Shown here one piece after another: positions 1 through 8,050 of a stretch of DNA of 64,000 nucleotides; the first letter of the stretch is position 1, and every line of letters starts with the position of its first letter. The notes beneath the pieces were generated by a model that saw nothing but the letters and a program-made list of their open reading frames with translations, was not told where the DNA came from and searched no databases. Source of the DNA: Aurantiochytrium sp. KH105 (Eukaryota > Sar > Bigyra > Thraustochytrida > Thraustochytriidae); NCBI GenBank assembly GCA_003116975.1, contig BGKB01000157.1, positions 110,274 to 174,273 on the forward strand, written 5' to 3'. The position numbers were made by a program, and so were the translations under genes.

Positions 1-192
1 CTCGGCCGCTCGATTCGCGCGGTGTGGCTGCGCCACGCAGGCAGCCTGGGCTTGGCGACCAGTTTCGCATCGAAGGCCTTTCTACCCGCACCCTCGCCGC
101 ACCCGGCCCGCCGTAGACCAGCGCCGTCGCGAGTCCTTCCTCGCCTTTTCTCTCCCTTCCGCGCGCTCGTCCCGCCGCAGGCTCACAGCAGA

Positions 193-723
193 ATGATCGT
201 CTACACGGACATCGCCTCGGGCGACCAGGTCCTCAGCGACAGCTACGTCCAGGAGCCGCTCAAGTTTAACGGTGCCGAGCTCGAGGGCCTCACCGTTGTG
301 CAGAGTAAGATGATCAACAAGGATGTCGGCGACATCGACATTGGCGCCAACGCTTCTGCTGAGGAGGCCGATGCCGGCACCGACGACGCCGCCCAGATGG
401 TCAACCAGCTCGTCGACAAGGAGACTGGATTCAGCTACGAGGGCCCCATCGAGCTCAAGAAGGCTGAGTTCGCCGTCATGTACAAGAAGTTCTGCAAGGA
501 CACCAAGGATAAGATTGTGGAGAAGGGCGACAAGCCGGGCCCCTTCATGAAGTCCGCCAAGGCCTTCCTCGAGCTTCTTAACGCTGAGTTCAAGAACTTT
601 GAGATCTACCAGACCTCTAGCTTCACCAGCCCCGTTGTCGCCTGGTGGGACGACCAGGCCAACGAGCTTGGCGCCCCCAAGTTTATCTACTTTACCCACG
701 CCATGATCGCGGAGAAGTACTAA
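193..723 (+). CDS. TCTP: Translationally controlled tumour protein (TCTP)
   Basis: A 176-residue protein, the usual TCTP length. It starts MIVYTDIASGDQVLSD and has the acidic flexible loop near residues 45-70, then the Lys-rich helical hairpin (about 85-130) and the C-terminal motif WWDDQANELGAPKF followed by IYFTHAMIAEKY. TCTP is a small cytosolic protein linked to growth control and calcium/tubulin binding. The reading frame stays open upstream to about position 22 but without an ATG, and the family begins exactly at MIVY, so the ATG at 193 is chosen. A pyrimidine-rich stretch ending in CCGCAG at 175-180 could be the acceptor of a 5'-UTR intron lying partly outside the window. The assignment is secure. 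Confidence 0.96.
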   Translation: MIVYTDIASGDQVLSDSYVQEPLKFNGAELEGLTVVQSKMINKDVGDIDIGANASAEEADAGTDDAAQMVNQLVDKETGFSYEGPIELKKAEFAVMYKKFCKDTKDKIVEKGDKPGPFMKSAKAFLELLNAEFKNFEIYQTSSFTSPVVAWWDDQANELGAPKFIYFTHAMIAEKY

Positions 724-1144
724 ACTTTACTAATTTGTTCGTCACACACCGAATCTTCTCTTTGATTGTCTGAGACTGCCATAATGCAATCAGTTTTTCC
801 CCCTGCTCTTTTATTTGTTGGCTTCCTCTCTTCTCTTACTGTTTGTTTTGACCTCTTTTCCCGTTCTCGCCCACAAAAGAGACTCTGATTGGCGTGAGAT
901 TCATCTTCCCTTGGTTTACAGTAGAAACATCATGAGTTGACTGATGGCAATCATTTATTCGATTGATTATAAAATTGATTAATTGATTGATTGAGTGGAT
1001 TGGATTGGATTGGATTGATAAAGTACTATTCATAGAGATATATATTTCGTGGACGTCGTGTGAGGCTTTCGTCACGTTGTCAGACCATCATATCATGTCG
1101 CCAACTTGCCACGTTATCATTGTTGCAGCCAGTGCATGCAGTAT
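724..1144. other. 3' flank of TCTP with ATTG/GGATT microsatellite
   Basis: This AT-rich stretch lies between two convergent genes (TCTP on +, Ser-rich protein on -). I see no convincing coding region. Positions about 957-1018 are a simple repeat of ATTG and GGATT units. Confidence 0.7.
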
Positions 1145-1795
1145 TTAAAGCTCGCCATCGTCTTCTTCGTCTTCTTCGTCTTCGTCGACGGTTTCAAGCG
1201 AGCTGCTGCCGCTGCTGCTGCCGCTGCTGCTGCCGCTGCTGCTGCCGCTGCTGCCGCTGCTGCTGCTGCTGCTGCTCCTGCGGGAGCTACGCGAGGTACT
1301 CGTCGACGTGCGGTCTCGCGCAGCGCCAGCGGTTCCGTTCTTACCAACAAAGGCCTTGATGCGGGCCAGCACTGTCTCAATGCCCTCCAAGAGCGCCATC
1401 ATAACGGGGACTCCCTGGCCCCTGCCTGAGCTTCTGCTCGACGTGGACGACGAGGTGCTCCTGCTCGATGCTGTAGACGCCGAGCTCGCGCTCGACGCGG
1501 TGGATGCCGAGTCTGCTCGACTCTCTCGCGTCGAAGAACGAGACCAGCGCAACATCCTCTGCGCCTCTGTTTTGCGACGCGCCTTGTCATCAACAGCCAC
1601 CCTGATGCTTCGCCTGGTCCTGGAGTCGAGGTCCTGTTCCACCGGCTGGAGGGCCGCCGACATGTCCTTTTGCTTGAACGAGGGTCTGCGCAGCTTCGAT
1701 TGCAGCGTAGTCACCACGCGCGCTTTGCACGAGCTCGCCATCTTGAGCGTCACCGAAGGGTTTGTCTGCCATTCTTCCTGTGTGCTGAGCGACAT
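1145..1795 (-). CDS. Hypothetical Ser-rich protein with poly-Ser/Gly tail
   Basis: A 216-residue reading frame starting MSLSTQEEWQTNPSVTLKM. The frame is open upstream to 1882 with a further in-frame ATG (adds 29 basic residues), so the start is uncertain. The first 90 residues are basic and have no domain I recognise. They are followed by Ser/Thr/Arg runs, a short hydrophobic helix (VPVMMALLEGIETVLARIKAF), then a long Ser/Gly-Ser tract and a C-terminal acidic tail (about 15 residues). The Ser tract is encoded by the GCT/GCC triplet repeat at about 1199-1275, which also creates long open frames in other frames. I prefer this strand because its non-repetitive parts look protein-like. No function is proposed. 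Confidence 0.45.
   Translation of the reverse strand: MSLSTQEEWQTNPSVTLKMASSCKARVVTTLQSKLRRPSFKQKDMSAALQPVEQDLDSRTRRSIRVAVDDKARRKTEAQRMLRWSRSSTRESRADSASTASSASSASTASSRSTSSSTSSRSSGRGQGVPVMMALLEGIETVLARIKAFVGKNGTAGAARDRTSTSTSRSSRRSSSSSSSGSSGSSSGSSSGSSSGSSSLETVDEDEEDEEDDGEL
1199..1278. repeat. GCT/GCC trinucleotide repeat
   Basis: A run of GCT and GCC triplets (CTG/CAG class) of about 80 bp. It encodes the Ser/Gly-Ser tract on the minus strand and reads as poly-Ala or Cys/Arg-rich in other frames. Confidence 0.85.
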
Positions 1796-2876
1796 CTTGT
1801 TCTCTTCTTCGCGAGCCCAATCACCCCGCGTCCGTCCTCCTGCGTCTTTCTCCCCCCGACGCGAGCCTTTCTTCGTCTCCACAAGCGAGCGTCCAAGCCT
1901 GACCAGCCAGCCAGCTAGCTGCGTTCGCCTCTGCTTCGCTTTCCTCGGTCTTTGCTCGGAGGCTGGTTCGCGTTTCGGTTCTGCCGCGTCCGCGCGGCGC
2001 GCTCGCCCCCTCCCTCGCTCTCCCTCCGCGTGTTCACGATCCGCAAAATCGTGACACGCCCTGTGTCACGATTATCATTGTCTCTTCCCTTCCAGCGCCG
2101 CGTCCTGGCGCCGGTGAACCGGCCAGCCCTCGACGCGGCCGCGACTTCGTCTCCTCCTCGGCGCCGTGGACGCCCGCGTCCTCCGCGCCGACGGCGAGGG
2201 CCTCGGGCGCGCCGAGGAGGGGGAGACGGCGTCGCGGCCGCAGCCGGAAGCCGAGGCGGCGGAAAGTTGTGCATGGTGTGCTGGGCCATCGTGCTTTGTT
2301 GCGGCTTCTGATCCTATAGTTTCTTGCGCTTGTCATGGTTGCTCGGCGGATCGCGCCTCCGCGAGCCTGCACGTGCTGCCCGGAGAACGGGGAACGAGGT
2401 CGGGAGGTCGCGCATGCCCCGGAACGACGCCCGGCGTTTCATATTGCGAAAGGTGGCACGCGCCAAAGGAAAGGGCATTTAAGGAGTAATGGCGAGGATC
2501 GCCGCGAGTGAGCTGCGGGGGGCGGGAACTGGTCCAAAGGCGCTTGGTTGGTCACCGTTGGTTGGTTAGCGTCCTCTGCTACGGTTCATAGACGATGCAA
2601 CGGTCTATCGGAGCTGCGTGAGCTCGGAGCGGCTACAGTGGAGAGAGCTCCAGGGAACTTTGTTAGCTAGAGACTGCGGAGTACTATGTGCATGCAACAT
2701 GTCGATCCTGCCTGAAAAAAAGCAATGTGGATGCAGTGTCCGAGAATGTCTGCCTGCGAGGAAATAGGCCTAGTTGGAATAGAAGGAAACGCCAAAAATG
2801 AACGCAAGGCTAACAAACTGTGAGAAAAGGAAAAGAAAATTGATCAAAGATGGCAACAAGAGAAAAATCAAGATAA
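1796..2876. other. Upstream region of Ser-rich gene and 3' flank of MFS gene
   Basis: About 1.1 kb with no gene I can support. The part 1915-2300 is GC-rich with Arg/Pro-type open frames on both strands, typical of composition rather than coding. It holds the perfect hairpin at 2048-2072, listed separately. Confidence 0.5.
2048..2072. promoter_or_regulatory. Perfect 10-bp inverted repeat, possible transcription factor site
   Basis: The sequence ATCGTGACAC, a 5-nt spacer, then GTGTCACGAT form a perfect palindrome. A third half-site (TCACGAT) lies just upstream at 2034-2040. It lies 250-280 bp upstream of the minus-strand Ser-rich gene. A dimeric DNA-binding protein site is an inference. Confidence 0.35.
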
Positions 2877-4814
2877 TCACGAGGAGATGGGGTTGATCGT
2901 GCCAACCGCATCCTTGGCCTCAACGATAACGCTGCCGTGCTTATTCTCCCAGCGACTGACCCAGAGCGCGAGGAGCGAGAGAAAGAGGGCAAAAACGCCC
3001 AACAACACAAAGGGAGCCTGCGGGATCCAGTCGTCAAAGAGAATTCCACCAGCGTACGTGATGAAAATGATACCGAGCGAGCCAACAAAGGAGTACATGC
3101 CTGCAATGGCGCCGCGCTGGTGCGGGTGGAAACTCATTTGGCGGGCCACAGCAACTTGAGCAACCACAACAAGACCAATCTCGCCAATACCCCAGGCAAA
3201 GGCAATACCATAGGTGCTCGTCGCCGCTGGCTCGGAAATAACCAGCGTCAGGAGGTACGCGCAGCCCGCAAAGGCACCCGCAAAGCTCAGCGCGTTGTAA
3301 ATGTTCTTGAAGTGACCCGCGTAGTAGCCGATCCAGATGGCCACAATGAGTCCAGCGGCCTGCGCAGTGCCAGTGACTCGAGAGGCACGCGTGTACGCTC
3401 CCGGGCACTCCTGCCTGCTGAGATTTTCGAGGAGCTCGCCACACACAGACGAATCCCCAGAGTCCGATGCGACGCAAAGGCCATCCTCCTGATACACGAG
3501 CGCAATCCACAGCGGAAGGTAGGTGGTCACGACAACGGTGGCCCCACGCGCGGCAAATCCGGACACGTAGCTGACCAAAAGACGAGGATCCTTCTTTGAA
3601 GTGTGGTAAAGTTCGACGAGACGCGCCATCATCGGACGCGTGTCTTCAAGCTCTTCGACCTCCTCCGAGTTTTCAGCTTGAACGATGGGGCGGTTGTCCA
3701 CGGCGACCCAAGTCGCAACGAGCATGGTTAGCGGGACGATGAGGAAAATATAGTAGGCTGCCTCGAGGCATGTAGCCGTCGCTACGGGACCCATGAAGAC
3801 AAAGACGCCGAAGAGCGCACCCGATCCGGACGCAACGCCAATCAGGCCCGTGCCGAGACCCAACGAGGAGCGCTTGACAACATCAGAGAGAATGACGGTC
3901 ATGGAGCACGTGAGCGCCGAGGATCCAATTGCGAAAACAATGCGCGCGCACAAGAGGCCTGGATAGACTGAACCGCCGTTTGGAAAGAGGATCACTGAAA
4001 GAATGACGAGTGAAAGTCCTCCCGTAAGCATGGCGCGGCGTCCCAGACGGTCGGCGACGAAACCCCAGGCAAGCACGGCGATCATGGAAAAGATTTCGTC
4101 CACAACGCCAAGCGTGCCAGTGACGGTGCCAAAGTCATCGGAATCGACGCCATAGAGATCGGCGAGAAGGAACGCTTGCATGCCGTTGATGAAGGCAAGC
4201 GTCATGATGGAGATGAAGCACAGGTACATGAGGGCAACAAAGTGCTTGAACGTCTTGCCAGGCTGCAGCTCGACCGCCTTGCTGGGGTAAATGTTCAGAC
4301 CACGATTGTGGCGCCAACGCAACCAGCAGCCGCACATGCAGGCGATGAGAACGATGATGCCCAAGAAAACGAGGCCAATGAAGAGAGCGAGGTTGTTGAG
4401 GATCCAGTTGCTCGAGCCTGCGGTGGTAAACGCGAGGGGCAGCTGCGTGCACGTTTGGTCGGACTCCGGGACAACGGCTTCCATAATGTCTGGGTTGTAC
4501 CAGTTGCAAGGACCCGTTGTGGGGTCGGGCACTTGAAGTGCATCCGGGTACTCGAGGTAGGTGGTGTTGTCGCAGAGGTAGACATTTTGTGTGCCGGAGG
4601 CTGCCGTGCGAAGGCGATCCAAAATATCGTTGACAACGTTTCCATCCTCGTCAAGCTCGGCGCAGCCCAGCGCTTGACAGACCTTGTAGCTGTATCCAAA
4701 GAGACTCGTGTACGAGTTCTGTCCGTAGGCAATCAGACAGTAGGTGTCACAATTCGTTTCGATCAGATAGCCATGAGCCGCCTGCGTTGTGGCGTCCACG
4801 CAGGTGAAAGTCAT
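2877..4814 (-). CDS. MFS transporter with Cys-rich N-terminal ectodomain
   Basis: A 645-residue membrane protein. The family signature is the loop 2-3 motif WGFVADRLGRRAML, followed by the regular helix pattern of the major facilitator superfamily through residue 620. Unusually, the first ~130 residues are hydrophilic and rich in Cys (for example residues 5, 19, 26, 46, 51) and N-glycosylation-type sites, followed by an extra hydrophobic helix (about 137-160, LALFIGLVFLGIIVLIACMC) before the canonical helices begin at about 190. This suggests a non-cytosolic N-terminal domain plus 13 membrane segments. A long loop with three or more Cys lies between helices in the second half (about 440-470). 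Substrate unknown. The start ATG at 4814 has no signal peptide, so a missing upstream exon is possible. Confidence 0.85.
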   Translation of the reverse strand: MTFTCVDATTQAAHGYLIETNCDTYCLIAYGQNSYTSLFGYSYKVCQALGCAELDEDGNVVNDILDRLRTAASGTQNVYLCDNTTYLEYPDALQVPDPTTGPCNWYNPDIMEAVVPESDQTCTQLPLAFTTAGSSNWILNNLALFIGLVFLGIIVLIACMCGCWLRWRHNRGLNIYPSKAVELQPGKTFKHFVALMYLCFISIMTLAFINGMQAFLLADLYGVDSDDFGTVTGTLGVVDEIFSMIAVLAWGFVADRLGRRAMLTGGLSLVILSVILFPNGGSVYPGLLCARIVFAIGSSALTCSMTVILSDVVKRSSLGLGTGLIGVASGSGALFGVFVFMGPVATATCLEAAYYIFLIVPLTMLVATWVAVDNRPIVQAENSEEVEELEDTRPMMARLVELYHTSKKDPRLLVSYVSGFAARGATVVVTTYLPLWIALVYQEDGLCVASDSGDSSVCGELLENLSRQECPGAYTRASRVTGTAQAAGLIVAIWIGYYAGHFKNIYNALSFAGAFAGCAYLLTLVISEPAATSTYGIAFAWGIGEIGLVVVAQVAVARQMSFHPHQRGAIAGMYSFVGSLGIIFITYAGGILFDDWIPQAPFVLLGVFALFLSLLALWVSRWENKHGSVIVEAKDAVGTINPISS

Positions 4815-6164
4815 CTTGGTGGGTGCCTGGGTTGATTGATGGGCTAATTGCAGCTCGCGCCTTTTCCCGAAGGCAAGAGGGGCAGCTGTTCTCTTGCGGC
4901 GATGCGTTTCGTGTTTGCTGGCAAGAAAAGCTTCGGATGTCTTGGCTGGATCACGTTTTTCGACACTCTGTGGTAAGTTGGCAGATCTCTGCCGCGGTGC
5001 CGGTCGGAGTTAGCTGCGAAGGCAGAGTCAAAAGACTGGAAATGAATGAGGTCAGCTTCCGTTGTCCGCAGTCCGCAATCTCGAGCTTGTCGAGACCCGC
5101 ACCTGAGTCGCCGCAGAGTCACCTCGGCGTGCACGTGCGCGCGCGCTTGCACGTGCTGCACGTCGCTTTCTGGTCGTTCTTGCGGGCCTTTGTGTCCACG
5201 CCTCCAACAAAGTCAGTCTCTCGAGCTGTGCAAGCCGTGGAGCAGCCTCAAGCGAGACGCTTCCGTGTCGGCGTGATTCAGCCCTGCAGCCTCGAGTCGC
5301 GCGCCAGCCGTGTCGTGTCCTGACTGGACTAGCTCCGTTTACTTCCGCTGCTGCCCCTGCCGCTGCCACCTTGCGTTTTTGTTTGTTTAGGCCCCGACGC
5401 GGGCCGTGCTCCTGTGACACCGGAGTCAACGATCGCAATCGGTCACAAGCGGAACGAGACTTCTCTTTTTGAAGGAGGTCCCGCGCTGGGTGCTCGCGCT
5501 CTCGCGCTAATCGATCGATCATTTGTTCTCATCGCTGTCGGCGCCGCAGTCGTCGTCTCCCGAGCGCAAGCCGCTGGCGCAAGCCGCCGCCAAGAAGTCC
5601 GACTCCGGCTGCTCGAGCGCGAGGAGCACGACGACCGACCATTTCCTCGAGCAAAACCATCGACGACGATCACGACGACGCCGATGATACCGATGACGAC
5701 GACTCCGACCGCAGCCGCGCTCTGCTGCTGGCACGGCGGAACGGACGGAGCTTGGACAGAGGAAAAGGTGCTCGCGCGGGCGTCTTGAGACGCGGCGCTC
5801 CGTCTCCGCAAACTTCGCTCCCCTGAATTCCCTCCCCTGCAATCCCAAGCCGCCCGAAAAATGCTCTGGCAGCACCTGCCCACAGTCATTCCCCAGCCCG
5901 GCCCCGCCCGCCCCGCACCTGCGCGTGCATGCACGGGCGGCCACGCGGCTGGGAAGCCCGCAGCCGCGCATTGGTGGTCACTGTGGGTGGCGGGGCGGCT
6001 GCGGCTACGTATCAAAGGGGCGGCCGCGCACCGCAGGTTCCCCCGCACCGTGAGAGTCTTCGCTGCCGAGAGCGTGCCGGCGCGCGCCTGCGGGACCTCG
6101 GCGCCGTGGCCGCACGAAGGGCGCACACCGTTTGCTTGTTTGTGTGTTTGATTTGTTATGTCTC
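4815..6164. other. Intergenic region, unresolved coding potential
   Basis: 1.35 kb between the divergent MFS gene (-) and the small acylated-protein gene (+). The segment 5530-5660 reads protein-like on the plus strand (motif SSSPERKPLAQAAAKK) after a possible acceptor GCCGCAG at about 5549. A second frame, with Asp runs, follows at 5660-5710. I could not connect these into a gene. A short hidden exon or chance are both possible. Confidence 0.3.
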
Positions 6165-6614
6165 ATGGGGAAAGTACTTGGTTGCTGCTGCTGGTCGTCC
6201 TCGCGTCTTCTCTCCGTAGATTCATCGGGCTCAAAGGCTGCACGTGCTGCGTCAGGACCGTCCAAGGCTTGGCAGTGGCCGCGTTCGCCACGCGCTGTCG
6301 TCTCCGCTCCAGCCTCCGATCACGCTCACTCCGAGCCGTGGCGGCTGCATTCAGGACAGAAGCTGCTGCTGCAAGCTGCAGCTGCGTGGCGGTAAGCGTC
6401 TACGTCATGAATCATCGATTAGGGATGCGATGGACCACCGGGAATCCAACCTCACCACCTCAAATTTTTCCTTCACAGGTCGCTCGATCTCATGATGATG
6501 CTGCGTCAGGAAGGTTTCTCGGAGACAACAATATTGTCGCAACGCGAGCTCGCGGCGACGAGACGGTCGACCGCCGAAGAACTCACCCAAGGCCCGCGCC
6601 GCAGCTGGGTGTAA
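6165..6614 (+). CDS. Small two-exon gene, N-terminally acylated (Gly2/Cys) hypothetical protein
   Basis: Assembled from splice signals: exon 1 is 6165-6391, intron 6392-6478 (GTAAGC...CTTCACAG, 87 bp) and exon 2 6479-6614. The product is 120 residues. It begins MGKVLGCCCW, a textbook arrangement for N-myristoylation at Gly2 and palmitoylation at the adjacent cysteines, so it probably sits on the inner face of a membrane. A Ser/Ala-rich linker follows, then a helical C-terminal half (QKLLLQAAAAWR joined across the intron to SLDLMMMLRQEGFSETTIL) ending GPRRSWV. Without splicing, exon 1 runs into a stop four bases into the intron, and exon 2 has an open frame only in the phase delivered by exon 1. 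That consistency supports the model. I recognise no family. Confidence 0.55.
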
Positions 6615-7384
6615 TGGACGGCCAGGTGGGAATGATCTCCAACAAAGTCGGGCTCCCCTCGCGATATGTGTGTGCGCGCACAAGCTCTTATTACCTGCAC
6701 GAAGGGCTGCGACGAGGGTCCATTCACTCGCGCCCGACGTCGGTTGATCTCAAGCGACAAGCTCCTCAACTTGATCATCAACATCATCATCATCGCCAAT
6801 GATCTGCTCTTGAAGCCCAAGGAGATGCTAGAGCTCGCGACCGGGACGCCAAGCTACTGCCGCTGCAACAGCTGCTTTTGTCTCGAAAGAGCTCCTCACG
6901 ACCTCAGCGCGTCTCGAGTCCGCTGGCGAAATGAAATGAAATGAGAGAAAACGAAATGGTTGGCCCCGGCGCCGCGAGCGAGTTGGCCGATGGCAATGCG
7001 GTCGGTCGCGGCTCGGCCCTCGCACCGCAGGCTGCTGCGCGAACGCGTCCCGAGGCGTGGCGACGCCGCCGTGCGCAGATTGATCAAGCGTGCCGCAGGC
7101 AGCCAATCCAGGTATAGAGTGTGGCGAGAGGGACCACAGAGACCGCAGCGCAGACCGTGAACGGCGCTTCCAAATCCACGCAGCGCGTGCCGCTGGCCTC
7201 GAACGCGCTGAGCCGCTTCCGATCTCCGGTTGTGGCGCGGCACAAGCGCAAATTGGCCTCTTGCGCGATAGTCTGGCAGGCAAGCAAATCCCAAACGCAA
7301 CAACGTGGTCTGGACTATTTACAAGAGAACATAAGAAGAAGAACAAGAACAAGAAGAAGCACGACGACCTTGGCGTGAGTGGAG
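6615..7384. other. Intergenic region with a short protein-like frame
   Basis: Upstream of the Cys-rich secreted protein. On the plus strand about 6720-6944 reads protein-like in two different frames (one contains LLLKPKEMLELATGTPSY), which is a warning that composition rather than coding may be responsible. No start or splice sites single out either frame. Nothing else recognised. Confidence 0.3.
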
Positions 7385-8050
7385 ATGATGGCTCGACTTG
7401 CACTTGCGGCTGTCCTCGCCATGGCAGGCGGATGCGGCATGGTGAACGCTCAAGATGGCTCTGCCGGTGATGCATGCTACAGCCTTACCACACATCAAGT
7501 CACTTGTGGCGTCTCAGAGGCCACATGTCTTGCAAGCAACACGGACGGCGAGGCCCCGATTGCCTATTGGTACGAAGAGGGCTCCACCCTTAATGACTGC
7601 TGCTTGTGCTGTGAAGGCTGTGATGAAAGCGCTGAACCCGACGACGGCTCGTGCGACCTGTACAAGGATAACCGGATCAACGGCGAATGCGAGGTTGGCC
7701 CTGGCGAGAGTGCCGGCTCCTGCTACGACTCGATCACGCATGAGGTGTACTGCGCGGTCGACGAGGCAACTTGCCTTTCCGGAAATACTGACACCGAGTA
7801 CCGCTTTGGCTGGTACGAGCCGGGCTTTGTCTCATCTTCGCCCTTTGGTGACGGCGCGGGATGCTGCCACTGCTGTGGCGGCTGCAACCACACTGAGGAG
7901 ACTGGCACCAACTGCACCGACGCGTACTACACGGACGGCGAGTGCGGACACGTGGGCGGTACATCGTCTGATCTTTTTAACAGCCCCGCCACGCGTGCGG
8001 TCATGAGCATCGTTCTCATGATTGTCGCCTCGGTCATGCTCTCTTTTTGA
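7385..8050 (+). CDS. Secreted/GPI-type Cys-rich protein with two internal repeats
   Basis: A 221-residue protein. The signal peptide is MMARLALAAVLAMAGGCGMV, with cleavage likely after NAQ. Two homologous Cys-rich units follow. Unit 1 (residues 31-79) and unit 2 (113-167) share CY-x(3)-TH-x-V-x-C-x-V-x-EATCL, a Trp-Tyr-Glu motif and a terminal CC-x-CC-x-GC cluster. Each unit has eight cysteines, suggesting a disulphide-rich fold. The C-terminus (about 204-221) is a hydrophobic tail ending in Phe with no basic stop-transfer residues, as in a GPI-attachment signal. The frame extends two codons upstream only through GTG, so the ATG at 7385 is chosen (a second ATG follows directly). The unit is not a family I can name. 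Confidence 0.8.
   Translation: MMARLALAAVLAMAGGCGMVNAQDGSAGDACYSLTTHQVTCGVSEATCLASNTDGEAPIAYWYEEGSTLNDCCLCCEGCDESAEPDDGSCDLYKDNRINGECEVGPGESAGSCYDSITHEVYCAVDEATCLSGNTDTEYRFGWYEPGFVSSSPFGDGAGCCHCCGGCNHTEETGTNCTDAYYTDGECGHVGGTSSDLFNSPATRAVMSIVLMIVASVMLSF

Noticed and set aside
1308..2054. 248-residue plus-strand frame overlapping the Ser-rich gene
   Set aside because: It mirrors the minus-strand gene; its non-repeat parts are less protein-like and it crosses the GCT repeat.
5443..6126. 227-residue minus-strand frame
   Set aside because: Compositional; its hydrophobic stretch comes from a GAC/GAT triplet run on the other strand.
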